From: an uncultured Eubacteriales bacterium
GTDB lineage: Bacteria; Bacillota; Clostridia; Oscillospirales; Oscillospiraceae
Reading direction: 5' to 3'
Length of the DNA stretch: 64,000 bases
Assembly: GCA_900316745.1 (NCBI GenBank)
Contig: ONEB01000006.1
Coordinates: forward strand, 124,001-188,000
Shown here in pieces: positions 18,492-27,130 of the stretch (positions are counted from its first letter, which is position 1; every line of letters begins with the position of its first letter). The translations under genes were made by a program, and so were the position numbers. The notes beneath the pieces were generated by a model, which was not told the origin of the DNA, searched no databases, and was given only the letters and a program-made list of their open reading frames with translations.

Positions 18492-19535
18492 ATGCTTCAT
18501 TTCTGCAATGACTATTCCGAGGGCGCGCATCCGCGTGTGATGCGCGCCCTTGCGGATTCCAACATGGAGTCCACGGCGGGCTACGGCTGCGATCCCTATT
18601 GCGAGGCTGCCCGCGAGGCGCTCAAGGCGCGCTTTGCCTGTCCGGAGGCGGACGTGCATTTTCTCGTCGGCGGCACGCAGACGAATCTCGTTGCCGCCGC
18701 CGCGTTCCTGCGCCCGTGGGAGGCGGTCATCGCCGCGGAGTCCGGTCACGTCGCCGTCCATGAGACGGGCGCGATCGAGGCCACGGGGCATAAGGTGTTC
18801 GTCGTGCCGGGCACGGACGGCAAGCTCTCCGCCGAGGCGGTGCGCCGCGCCGTCATGGAGCACCGCACCGGCACGGAGGAGCACATGGTGCTGCCAAAGC
18901 TGGTGTATATCTCCGACTCCACGGAGTTCGGCACGATCTATACGCGCGCGGAGCTTCTGGCGCTGCGGGCGGCCTGTGACGAGCTGGGGCTCTGGCTCTA
19001 TCTCGACGGCGCGCGCATCGGCGCGGCGCTCACTGCGGAGGGAAACGACGTCGCGCCCGAGGACTTTGCGCGCCTGTGCGACGCGTTTTATTTCGGCGGC
19101 ACGAAAAACGCCCTGCTCTTCGGCGAGGCGCTCGTGATCGTGAATGAGACGCTCAAGCCGTTTGTACGCAATGTGATCAAGCAGCGCGGCGGCATGCTCG
19201 CCAAGGGGCGGCTGCTCGGCGTGCAGTTCGGCGCGATCCTGCAGGATGATCTTTGGCTCGAGACCGCGCGGCACGCAAACGCCATGGCGCAGCGGCTCGC
19301 TGCGGGGCTTGCGGCGCTGGGCGTGCCGTTTTTCCTCGCTTCGCCCACAAACCAGATCTTCCCCGTGTTCCCGGACGCCGTCGTCACTGCGCTGCGCGAT
19401 GACGTGGCGTTCGAGTTCTGGGCAAAGCCGGATGAGCGGCACACCGCCATCCGCTTCGTCTGCTCCTGGGCGACGGACGAGGCGCAGGTGGAGGCGCTTC
19501 TCGCGTGCGTGAAAGCACACCTGTCACAAGTTTGA
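18492..19535 (+). CDS. ltaE: Low-specificity threonine aldolase (PLP enzyme)
   Basis: A 347-residue fold-type I PLP enzyme that cleaves threonine or allo-threonine into glycine and acetaldehyde. FCNDYSEGAHPRVMRAL, LVGGTQTNL, ESGHVAVHETGAIEATGHK and YLDGARIGAAL (Asp binds the pyridine nitrogen) are family signatures. The Schiff-base lysine is in FGGTKNALLFGEALV, in the expected place. It lies 9 bases after the cyclodeaminase gene, in one operon with a folate one-carbon enzyme. Confidence 0.92.
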   Translation: MLHFCNDYSEGAHPRVMRALADSNMESTAGYGCDPYCEAAREALKARFACPEADVHFLVGGTQTNLVAAAAFLRPWEAVIAAESGHVAVHETGAIEATGHKVFVVPGTDGKLSAEAVRRAVMEHRTGTEEHMVLPKLVYISDSTEFGTIYTRAELLALRAACDELGLWLYLDGARIGAALTAEGNDVAPEDFARLCDAFYFGGTKNALLFGEALVIVNETLKPFVRNVIKQRGGMLAKGRLLGVQFGAILQDDLWLETARHANAMAQRLAAGLAALGVPFFLASPTNQIFPVFPDAVVTALRDDVAFEFWAKPDERHTAIRFVCSWATDEAQVEALLACVKAHLSQV

Positions 19536-19562
19536 CAAACGCAGGAAATCTGTCAAAAACTT

Positions 19563-19594
19563 CTCCCACTCCGACAGGAGTGGGAGATATATTT
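19563..19594 (+). terminator. Terminator after ltaE
   Basis: CTCCCACTCC / GGAGTGGGAG stem with a GACA loop, followed by ATATATTTT. Confidence 0.85.
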
Positions 19595-19708
19595 TGCGCT
19601 GATCGATAGAATTGTGCAAAAACATCATGTTGTTTATTCATAATTCTTTCATTTTTTTGAATGAAAACGTGATATAATATTGTGTTGTTTCTAACGAGGA
19701 GTGATCGC

Positions 19709-21160
19709 ATGGGCGAAAAGAAAACCTCAATGTTATATCGCATCATACGATTTTTTGTGTGGCTCTTCACCCCGCGCTTTCAGGTCGAGGGGCGTGAGCG
19801 CCTGCCGGATGAGCCGGTGATCATCGTTGCCAACCACTCGCAGATGTACGGCCCCATCGCCTGTGAGCTGTACGAGCCGAGACCACGGTATACATGGTGC
19901 ATCGGCGAAATGTTCACGCTCAAAGAGGTGCCGGGCTATGCGTTCCATGATTTCTGGTCGTATAAGCCGAAGCGCGTGCACTGGTTTTATAAGATCGTGA
20001 GCTACCTGATCGCGCCGCTGTCGGTGCTGATCTTCAACAACGCCAGCACGATCCCCGTGTACCACGACGCGCGGCTCATCACGACGTTCCGCAAGACGAT
20101 GCAGGGCCTGGACGAGGGCAGAGATGTCGTCATCTTCCCCGAGCACTATCAGGAGCACAACCACATCGTCTATGATTTTCAGGATCGCTTCATCGACATT
20201 GCGCGCATGTATTACCGCCGCACCGGAAAGGCGCTGTGCTTCGTGCCGATGTACATTGCGCCGCATCTGAAAAAGATGATCATCGGCGATCCGATCCGCT
20301 TCGACCCCGAGCAGCCGTTTTCGGCGGAGCGCACGCGCATCTGCGAGGGCTTGATGCAGGCTATTACGAATCTGGCCGAGGCGCAGCCGCGCCACCGCGT
20401 GATCCCTTACCGCAACATCCGCAAGCGCGACTATCCGTTCAGCCGTCCCGCCGCGCCGAATGAGAAACCGCGCCGCTTCCGGCAGCCGGTCGTGGATTAC
20501 CGCGAATTTCGCCTCTCCAGGCTCAATGAGCCGCGCTTTTCGCATCTGAAGCTGCTGGGCGGCTGGCTTGTGTACTTCGCGATGTATTTCATCACCGAGA
20601 ACCTGATCCCCGCGCGGGAGTGCCATGTGATGCACTGCTGGGTGGACGATCTGATCCCGTTTTGCGAATACTTCGTCGTGTTCTACACGGGCTGGTTCTT
20701 CCTCGTGGCGGGGTCGCTGCTGTGGTTTATGCTGTATGACGTTGAGGCTTTCAAGGGTTTGCAGAAATATATCATGATCACGCAGGCGATCGCCATGCTC
20801 GTGTATATCCTCTATCCCAGCCGTCAGGATCTGCGGCCGGAGGTTTTTGCGCACGATAACATTTTCACCTGGGCCGTCGGCTTTATTTATGCGTTCGACA
20901 CGCCCACGGGCGTCTGCCCCTCGCTGCATGTGGGGTATTCGCTCGGCATCGTCTCGGCGTGGCTGAAAACGCGCGAGGCAAAGCCCGGCGCAAAGGTGTT
21001 CGTGGTGGTGTTTGTCGTGCTCGTGATCCTCTCGATCCACTTCATCAAGCAGCACTCGTTCCTGGATGTGCTTGCCGCAATCCCGATGTGCTTCATCGCC
21101 GAGGTTGTCGCGTTCCAGCCGTACTGGCACAACAAATACCTGAAACATCTGCACATATAA
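19709..21160 (+). CDS. Acyltransferase (PlsC-like)-PAP2 phosphatase fusion
   Basis: 483 residues. ATG 19709 has CGAGGAG 8-14 bases upstream; an upstream in-frame start lies before it and is rejected. Residues 10-230 resemble 1-acylglycerol-3-phosphate acyltransferase: VIIVANHSQMYGPIA and DVVIFPEHYQEHNH match motifs I and III. However, the usual His-x4-Asp has Gly48 in place of Asp. Residues 285-480 hold about six helices and PAP2 motifs CPSLHVGYS and KQHSFLDV (His and Asp). A membrane lipid remodelling enzyme is likely, acting on phosphatidate or lipid-phosphate. A TATAAT at 19673 precedes it, without a good -35. Confidence 0.78.
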   Translation: MGEKKTSMLYRIIRFFVWLFTPRFQVEGRERLPDEPVIIVANHSQMYGPIACELYEPRPRYTWCIGEMFTLKEVPGYAFHDFWSYKPKRVHWFYKIVSYLIAPLSVLIFNNASTIPVYHDARLITTFRKTMQGLDEGRDVVIFPEHYQEHNHIVYDFQDRFIDIARMYYRRTGKALCFVPMYIAPHLKKMIIGDPIRFDPEQPFSAERTRICEGLMQAITNLAEAQPRHRVIPYRNIRKRDYPFSRPAAPNEKPRRFRQPVVDYREFRLSRLNEPRFSHLKLLGGWLVYFAMYFITENLIPARECHVMHCWVDDLIPFCEYFVVFYTGWFFLVAGSLLWFMLYDVEAFKGLQKYIMITQAIAMLVYILYPSRQDLRPEVFAHDNIFTWAVGFIYAFDTPTGVCPSLHVGYSLGIVSAWLKTREAKPGAKVFVVVFVVLVILSIHFIKQHSFLDVLAAIPMCFIAEVVAFQPYWHNKYLKHLHI

Positions 21161-21165
21161 ACGAA

Positions 21166-21202
21166 CAACGCCGCACGGCAAAGCCGTGCGGCGTTGCTTT
21201 TT
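21166..21202. terminator. Bidirectional terminator
   Basis: AACGCCGCACGGC / GCCGTGCGGCGTT stem with an AAA loop, followed by GCTTTTTT. It lies between the acyltransferase-PAP2 gene and the convergent flavin reductase. Confidence 0.88.
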
Positions 21203-21207
21203 TGAAA

Positions 21208-21756
21208 TTATTGAATCGAGTGTCCGAGGTCGTAGGCCTGCTGAAGTTCGGGCTTGTCTTTCGTGTCGCCGGGCTGGGTGACAAAGCCGCAGAGCACCTT
21301 GCCGAGACTCTTCCAGCCGACGTGCTTTTCCAGATGGTCATACCAGTGCTCGCTCTCTTCAAAGCCCGCGCCCTCGGCTGCCATGATGAGGACGCTCTCC
21401 TTGACGGGGTTGCGGTAGTTCGGATCGCACTCCGCGACGGCGAACAGGCGGTCAAACGCCGTCTTGAGCTGCCCGGAGATGAACCAGTAAAAGAGAGGCG
21501 AGGCGAGCACGACCACGTCCGCCTCACGGTAGACGGGATAGATCTTCGCCATGTCGTCTTTCTGCACGCAGGGACATTCGCCGTCTTTGCCGCCCTGCCA
21601 GCAGCCGAGGCAGCCGCGGATGTTCATGCTGCCGAGATGAAATTCCGTGACGGTGTTGCCCGCATCCTCCGCGCCGCGCCTGAACGCGGCGGTCAGGGCG
21701 CTCGTGTTGCCGTTCTTGCGGGGACTGCCGTTCAAAATGAGGATCTTCTTTGCCAT
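21208..21756 (-). CDS. NAD(P)H-dependent FMN reductase / flavodoxin-fold protein
   Basis: 182 residues with a flavodoxin-like fold. ILILNGSPRKNGNTSAL is the FMN phosphate-binding loop, and VVVLASPLFYWFISGQLKTAFDRL is the second flavin contact of the NADPH-dependent FMN reductase (PF03358) family. The MNIRGCLGCW pair of Cys recalls iron-sulfur flavoproteins but lacks a full cluster motif. ATG 21756 fits AAGGAG spacing better than the ATG two codons upstream. It is divergent from the HxlR gene and shares its operator region. The likely role is quinone, azo or thiol-stress reduction. Confidence 0.85.
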   Translation of the reverse strand: MAKKILILNGSPRKNGNTSALTAAFRRGAEDAGNTVTEFHLGSMNIRGCLGCWQGGKDGECPCVQKDDMAKIYPVYREADVVVLASPLFYWFISGQLKTAFDRLFAVAECDPNYRNPVKESVLIMAAEGAGFEESEHWYDHLEKHVGWKSLGKVLCGFVTQPGDTKDKPELQQAYDLGHSIQ

Positions 21757-21822
21757 ATTCATACTCCTTTTCGGTATTGCGCTTTGTCTGCGATTATGAT
21801 ATCATCTAACCAGAAAATGAAC

Positions 21823-21849
21823 AAGTACCTACATGAACGCAAGGTACTT
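21823..21849. promoter_or_regulatory. Inverted-repeat operator, probably for HxlR
   Basis: AAGTACCT (21823-21830) and AGGTACTT (21842-21849) are a perfect 8-base inverted repeat separated by 11 bases, centred between the divergent flavin reductase and HxlR genes and 15 bases before the HxlR start. Its geometry and GTAC core suit a winged-helix HxlR/YodB dimer. Binding is inferred. Confidence 0.65.
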
Positions 21850-21864
21850 ACCAAGAGGTAAGCC

Positions 21865-22206
21865 ATGGAAAAGAAACGAATCGATGAGGCGGATTTTCGT
21901 GAGACCGGTTACAGCTACACCCTCTCGCTGATTGCGGGGAAGTACAAGCCGATCATCCTCTATTGTCTGATGGAGTATGAGCCGGTGCGCTTCAACGCCA
22001 TGCAGCGGTATCTGGGGCGCGTGGCGGACAAGACGCTGAGCCAGAACCTGAAGGAGCTGGAGCGTGACGGACTGGTGCATCGGGAGATGTATCCCGAGGT
22101 GCCGCCGCGCGTGGAATACACGCTCACGCCGCGCGGCGCGTCGCTCGTGGCGGTGCTGGACAAGCTCTGCGACTGGGGCATGGAGCACCGCGGCGACATG
22201 GAGTGA
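21865..22206 (+). CDS. HxlR-family winged-helix regulator
   Basis: 113 residues. SLIAGKYKPIILYCLMEYEPVRFNAMQRYLGRVADKTLSQNLKELERDGLV is the HxlR winged helix, and VEYTLTPRGASLVAVLDKL is the wing and dimer helix. There is no N-terminal sensing Cys of the YodB type. It is divergent from the FMN reductase and followed immediately by an Fe-S aldo/keto reductase, so it probably controls both redox genes. Confidence 0.9.
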   Translation: MEKKRIDEADFRETGYSYTLSLIAGKYKPIILYCLMEYEPVRFNAMQRYLGRVADKTLSQNLKELERDGLVHREMYPEVPPRVEYTLTPRGASLVAVLDKLCDWGMEHRGDME

Positions 22207-22211
22207 TGATG

Positions 22212-23390
22212 ATGCAGTACAGAAACGACCGAAACGGCAATCCGGTCTCACAGCTGGGCTTCGGCTGCATGCGCTTTACGACCAGGGGCGGCAGCATTGA
22301 CTATGAAAAGGCCGAACGTGAGATCCTGCTTGCCATCGAGCGGGGCGTGAACTATTTTGATACCGCCTATATCTATTCCGGCAGCGAGGAATGTCTCGGC
22401 CGCGTGCTGGAGGAAAACCGCTGCCGCGATAAGGTGAACATCGCCACGAAGCTCCCGCAGTATGTCATGCGTTCGCTGCCTCAGGTGGAGAAGACGTTCC
22501 GCGAGGAGCTGCGCCGCCTGCGCACGGATCACATCGACTACTATCTCATGCACATGTTCACGGACTTCTCCGAGTGGGAGAATCTTCAGAGGCTCGGCAT
22601 CGAAAGCTGGATCGCCGAGCAGAAAGCGGCGGGGACGATCCGGAACATCGGCTTTTCCTACCACGGTAACACGGAGATCTTCCTGCGCATCCTAAACGCG
22701 TATGACTGGGATTTCTGCCAGATCCAGTATAATTATCTCGACGAGCACAGTCAGGCGGGACGGGAAGGTCTGCGCGCGGCGGCGGAAAAGGGCATACCGG
22801 TGATGATCATGGAGCCGCTGCGCGGCGGCAAGCTCGTGAACCTCCCCGAAAAGGCGCGTCAGGCGCTCTCAGAGAGCGGCTGGCAGGGCAGCGCGGCGGA
22901 GCTCGGCCTGCGCTGGCTGTGGGATCAGCCGGAGGTCACCTGCGTCCTCTCCGGCATGAACAGCGCCGAGATGGTGGAGGAAAACTGCCGCATTGCGTCA
23001 GAGGCGGCCGCCGGGGCGTTCACGGACGCCGAGCGCGCGCTGGTCGAGACGGTGAAGACGATCATCCGCGAGCGCCAGAAGGTCGGCTGCACGGGCTGCC
23101 GCTACTGCATGCCCTGCCCGCAGGGCGTGGACATCCCGGGGACGTTCCATTATTATAATCTCATGTACTTCGAGAAAAAACGCCCCGTCCGCTATGAGTA
23201 CGCGCGCAACGTCGGCATGCGCTCCGAACCCGGCTTTGCCGCGCAGTGCGTCGGCTGCGGCAAGTGCGAGCGGCACTGCCCGCAGCATCTGGAGATCCGC
23301 GCGCTCCTGAAGCAGGCGGACCGCGACCTGCGGCCGCTTGCGTACCGCGCGGGCATCCGCGTGGTGCGCAGGGTCTTAAAGCGCGATTGA
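22212..23390 (+). CDS. Aldo/keto reductase with C-terminal 4Fe-4S domain
   Basis: About 393 residues. The AKR barrel keeps the catalytic tetrad: Asp and Tyr in YFDTAYIYSGSE, Lys in NIATKLP and His in YYLMHMF. The C-terminus adds two cysteine clusters, CTGCRYCMPCPQGVDIPG and CVGCGKCERHCP, as in ferredoxin-linked AKRs of anaerobes. Several ATGs follow the HxlR stop; ATG 22212 is preferred because GGAG at 22200-22203 is 8 bases away. The gene is coupled to HxlR. Confidence 0.88.
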   Translation: MQYRNDRNGNPVSQLGFGCMRFTTRGGSIDYEKAEREILLAIERGVNYFDTAYIYSGSEECLGRVLEENRCRDKVNIATKLPQYVMRSLPQVEKTFREELRRLRTDHIDYYLMHMFTDFSEWENLQRLGIESWIAEQKAAGTIRNIGFSYHGNTEIFLRILNAYDWDFCQIQYNYLDEHSQAGREGLRAAAEKGIPVMIMEPLRGGKLVNLPEKARQALSESGWQGSAAELGLRWLWDQPEVTCVLSGMNSAEMVEENCRIASEAAAGAFTDAERALVETVKTIIRERQKVGCTGCRYCMPCPQGVDIPGTFHYYNLMYFEKKRPVRYEYARNVGMRSEPGFAAQCVGCGKCERHCPQHLEIRALLKQADRDLRPLAYRAGIRVVRRVLKRD

Positions 23391-23401
23391 CGATCCGGCA
23401 T

Positions 23402-23438
23402 AAAAAAACGAGGACAGAATGCTCTGTCCTCGTTTTTT
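23402..23438. terminator. Terminator after the aldo/keto reductase
   Basis: AACGAGGACAG / CTGTCCTCGTT stem flanked by A7 and T6, so it can work in both directions for the convergent pair. Confidence 0.9.
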
Positions 23439-23448
23439 CGTCATGAGA

Positions 23449-25710
23449 TCAATGCCACCGTTTCAGCAGAATGTTGATGCCGATGTTCACCGCAGTCTTG
23501 ACGGCGTTGGTGACCGCGTTGGTGACCGTGGTCTTCACCTGCTCCTGGATTGCGGTCGTCTGCTCGACGATGTGGTTGGTGGTGTCGATCGCCTCGGCGA
23601 CCTTTTCCGCCTGGTCCTTCACGAACGTGGTGACCTTGTTGTCGCCGGTCGTGTCGATCGCGGCGGCGAAGCCCTCCGCCAGCGCTTTCACTTTCAGCGC
23701 GAGGTTCGTGCGCGGGCTGGTGGTGATGCTGTAAAACGTCCAGTCGGGCGTGAGCTCACAGCTGACAACGTTCTTGGCCTTCAGCGCGACCTGATTGCCG
23801 AACATCATGAGATTCTGCGCAGTGCGGCCGTAGGCGTAGAGGTGCTGGTTCAGCGCGTCGACAAGCTCCGTCTCGGAGGCATAGACCTTGTTGCCGCCCA
23901 TGTAGTTGTAGATGATGCGCGCCTGATAGACGATCGTCGCGGCGGTGAGGTCGTTCTTTCCGGACAGCGTGTCCTGAATGAGCGTGCCGCTCTTGCCGTC
24001 GGTGATCAGAGCCAGGACCTTGTCGGCCTCGGCAGCGAGGCTGTTCGTGCGCAGGAACGTGTAGTAGTCTTCCGCAAAGTAGGGGCCAATCAGGCCGAGG
24101 TTCGCGACGTTCACATAGCACCAGTCACGCACGTCGGCGGACTCGGTGTTCCAGGAGATGTCGATCGTGTAGAACAGAGGACTGTGGATGTAGCCCTCGG
24201 GCACGCCGCTCTGGAGCATGATGTAGTGGCCGGCGGGCATCTTCGCGGTGAGCAGCGCGTGCGTCGGCAGCAGGTCGAGGATGGACATCTGGTGCTCGTT
24301 GATGTTGCCCTCGCCGACATACCACTCGATGATCTTCTTGCCGGATTCCATGATGCTGTCGTTCTGCATGAGGTAATAGAGCCAGTCGTTGACGACGGAG
24401 ATGATGAGATCGCCGTGCTCATCGAAGAACTTGGCGCCGTTGGCCATGGCGTACTTGACGGCGATGAGCAGCATCTCGGTCAGTGCCTGCAGATTCTCGT
24501 TCTCGAAGGTGTCGGGCGCGAGCTCCGCGTCCTGCAGCTCCTCGTTGAGGATACCGGCCATCTTGAAGAGGATCTCGATGGACCAGGTGAGGGTGCAGTT
24601 GCTGTCCTCGGTGAAGCGCACGATGCCGTTCTGGTCGGCGGTGGCCTTGAGGATCGCGGGGAGACGGATATCGGTCTCGTCGCTCATGAAGTCATGGATG
24701 GGCTCCTTCGCGGAGGCCTCCACGAGCATCCAGTAGGTCTCGAGCAGCTTGTACGCCTGCTCCTGATTGATAGAGATCTGCTGGCCCTCCAGATCGACGT
24801 TGATGAGATCATAGTTGAATGCGTTCAGCTCGTCCCAGGTGAAGCCCTCGGTGCCGACGAGATTCATCGCGTTCGTGAAGGTGTCCTTGCCGAGCGCCAT
24901 CGCGGCCTTCACGATCTTCAGAGTCTCGTCGCGGTTGATGAGCATGAACTCCGTACCGGGCAGCTTGTTGCCGCCGAGATCGGCGGAGGTGAAGCTGAAG
25001 CCGGGCTTTTCGCAGCGGAGGAACACGCCGGGCATGGTGAAGTGGATCGAGGCGATCTCGGCGTCAAAAATGGGATCATGGAGCTCGGCGGTGCCGAGAT
25101 CCTTCTCATAGCCGACGTAGTTCACGTCCTTGTCTTTGACGGTCACGACGGTTTCGCCGGAGGACGGGCGCCAGAGCTTCCAGCCCGTATCGCCGATATG
25201 ACGGACTTTCAGCGTGTAGGTGCCGTCAGGCACGTTCGTCGCGCCGTAGATCGCGTAGAGGTTGCCGTACGTGTCCATGTCTTCGACCAGCCACGACCAG
25301 AGATCCTGAAGCCAGCCCATGACGATCGAAAACCATTTGGCAAGGCCGCCTGCCTCAAACGAGAAAGAGGACAGGAACGCGGCTTCCGGAACGGCGTTTT
25401 TCGTCAGCGGATACTCATAGCCCTCGGAGCTCACGAGCACCATTTCCATCTCGGGCAGCTTTGCGTTTGCCAGGAGGTTCTGCGCCTCGGCCTTGATCTG
25501 GTCACTCATGTTGAGAATCGAGACGCCCGGCTTCCAGGCAATATCGGAAATCAGCTCGCCGTAGACCATCACGGCGACTTTGCGGTTGCCCTGCGGGGCA
25601 TCCTTGACGGGGTCAAACGTTGCTTCGGAGTCTTCTGCAAAGACGGCCATGGGCAGCAGGCTGAACACCATGGTGAGAACAAGCAGAAGGCTGATCAGTT
25701 TTTTGTTCAT
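23449..25710 (-). CDS. Large secreted protein with SpaA/Cna_B-like domain, function unknown
   Basis: 753 residues from ATG 25710, where GAAAGGAAG precedes. Residues 1-25 are a Sec signal peptide. The segment NKLPGTEFMLINRDE begins like a prealbumin/SpaA domain. Later MPAGHYIMLQSGVPEGY matches the end of the same fold, but over 200 mostly helical residues lie between, an apparent insertion. The C-terminal 100 residues are helical, Val/Thr/Ala-rich and end in a basic tail (LLKRWH). There is no SLH, LPxTG or transmembrane anchor. It is a single-gene transcript with its own promoter. I do not recognise the whole protein. Confidence 0.6.
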   Translation of the reverse strand: MNKKLISLLLVLTMVFSLLPMAVFAEDSEATFDPVKDAPQGNRKVAVMVYGELISDIAWKPGVSILNMSDQIKAEAQNLLANAKLPEMEMVLVSSEGYEYPLTKNAVPEAAFLSSFSFEAGGLAKWFSIVMGWLQDLWSWLVEDMDTYGNLYAIYGATNVPDGTYTLKVRHIGDTGWKLWRPSSGETVVTVKDKDVNYVGYEKDLGTAELHDPIFDAEIASIHFTMPGVFLRCEKPGFSFTSADLGGNKLPGTEFMLINRDETLKIVKAAMALGKDTFTNAMNLVGTEGFTWDELNAFNYDLINVDLEGQQISINQEQAYKLLETYWMLVEASAKEPIHDFMSDETDIRLPAILKATADQNGIVRFTEDSNCTLTWSIEILFKMAGILNEELQDAELAPDTFENENLQALTEMLLIAVKYAMANGAKFFDEHGDLIISVVNDWLYYLMQNDSIMESGKKIIEWYVGEGNINEHQMSILDLLPTHALLTAKMPAGHYIMLQSGVPEGYIHSPLFYTIDISWNTESADVRDWCYVNVANLGLIGPYFAEDYYTFLRTNSLAAEADKVLALITDGKSGTLIQDTLSGKNDLTAATIVYQARIIYNYMGGNKVYASETELVDALNQHLYAYGRTAQNLMMFGNQVALKAKNVVSCELTPDWTFYSITTSPRTNLALKVKALAEGFAAAIDTTGDNKVTTFVKDQAEKVAEAIDTTNHIVEQTTAIQEQVKTTVTNAVTNAVKTAVNIGINILLKRWH

Positions 25711-25762
25711 GGTTCGCTTCCTTTCTCCGAAAATTAAAAAAATTGATAAAGTTTGGTAAACC

Positions 25763-25791
25763 ATTTTAACATTTTTTTGTTGTGTATGCAA
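25763..25791 (-). promoter_or_regulatory. Promoter of the secreted SpaA-like protein gene
   Basis: Read on the minus strand: TTGCAT, a 17-base spacer, TAAAAT, about 50 bases before the start codon. Confidence 0.65.
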
Positions 25792-25897
25792 CAAAATATC
25801 GCAGCATTAAGCGTTTTTTAGCTTTTGCGGCACATTGAAAGCCGTTGGCGGATATGGTAAAATATTAAAAAACGGTTCAGAAATGGAGGTGCTGCCT

Positions 25898-27112
25898 GTG
25901 CTCACGGTGAAGACGCCGGAGGAGGTGCTGCGGCTTGTGCCGGAGGCGTTTTCGACGCGTACGGATCTTACGGAGACGGTGCCGCTCAACGAGGCAGCGG
26001 GTCGCCTGCTTTCAGAAGACGTGTGCGCCGCGGAATATGTTCCGGACTTTGACCGCTCCACCGTGGACGGCTATGCCGTGCGCGCATCCGACACCTTCGG
26101 CTGCTCGGACGCGATTCCGGCGATTCTGCCTCTCGCGGGCGAGGTGCGCATGGGCGAGGGCGCGGATGCGGCGCTTAAGCCCGGAACCTGCGTCGCCGTG
26201 CCGACGGGCGGCGCGCTGCCGCGCGGCGCGGACAGCGTGATCATGCTCGAATATACGGAGGATTACGGCGACGGCACCATCGGCATTTTTAAACCCGGCG
26301 CACCGGGGATGCATGTGATCTTTCGCGGCGACGACGTGCACCCCGGAAAGGTCATTCTGCAAAAGGGCAGAACGCTTCTGCCGCAGGACGTCGGCGCGCT
26401 TGCCGCCGTCGGATGCACGGCAGTGCCCGTGGCGCGGACTCTTCGCGTCGGCGTCATTTCCACGGGCGATGAGCTTGTGCCGCCGGATGTGACGCCCGGA
26501 CCCGGGCAGGTGCGCGACGTGAACGCGCCCATGCTCACAGCGCTCCTGCGCAACTTCGGCGCGGACTGCGCGGAATACGGCATCGTCCGGGACGACGCGG
26601 CGCTCCTGCGCGAGACGATGGAGCGCGCCGCGCGCGAGTGTGACGCCGTGCTCGTCTCCGGGGGCAGCAGCGTCGGCGTGAAGGACGCCGTCTGCGGCAT
26701 CATCGAGTCGATGGGCGAGGTGCTGCTGCACGGCATCGCCATCAAGCCCGGCAAACCGACGATTCTCGGCCGCGCAGGCAACAAACCGCTCGTGGGCCTG
26801 CCCGGGCACCCGGTCGCCGCGTATTTTGTGGCGCGGCTGTTCGTACTGCCGCTGCTGGGGCACCTCATGGGCAGAGACATGAGAGAATACACCGTCGCCG
26901 CGCGGCTTTCAGAGAGCGTGAACGCCAACCACGGCCGCGCGCAGATCACGCCCTGCCGCCTGCGGCACACGGCTGAGGGGCTGCTGGCCGAGCCCATCCG
27001 ATCCAAATCCGGGCTCATCACGCAGCTCGCCGGGGCGGACGGCTTTTTCATCATCCCGCGCGACTGCGAGGGGCTCCCGGCGGGCGCTGCGATACAGGTC
27101 ACACTGCAATGA
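25898..27112 (+). CDS. moeA: Molybdopterin molybdenumtransferase MoeA (first copy)
   Basis: Inserts molybdate or tungstate into adenylylated molybdopterin. GTG 25898 is preferred because GGAGG at 25885-25889 is 8 bases upstream; the ATG at 25883 overlaps that site. About 405 residues. FDRSTVDGYAVRA and VAVPTGGALPRGAD are domain-3 signatures. VISTGDELV and VLVSGGSSVGVKD bind the cofactor, and IKPGKPTILG with GLPGHPVAAYF complete the active site. It is followed 18 bases later by a second, fused moeA, and next to tungstate transport genes, so the metal is probably tungsten. Confidence 0.93.
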   Translation: MLTVKTPEEVLRLVPEAFSTRTDLTETVPLNEAAGRLLSEDVCAAEYVPDFDRSTVDGYAVRASDTFGCSDAIPAILPLAGEVRMGEGADAALKPGTCVAVPTGGALPRGADSVIMLEYTEDYGDGTIGIFKPGAPGMHVIFRGDDVHPGKVILQKGRTLLPQDVGALAAVGCTAVPVARTLRVGVISTGDELVPPDVTPGPGQVRDVNAPMLTALLRNFGADCAEYGIVRDDAALLRETMERAARECDAVLVSGGSSVGVKDAVCGIIESMGEVLLHGIAIKPGKPTILGRAGNKPLVGLPGHPVAAYFVARLFVLPLLGHLMGRDMREYTVAARLSESVNANHGRAQITPCRLRHTAEGLLAEPIRSKSGLITQLAGADGFFIIPRDCEGLPAGAAIQVTLQ

Positions 27113-27130
27113 TACGAGAGGAAGAGCACC

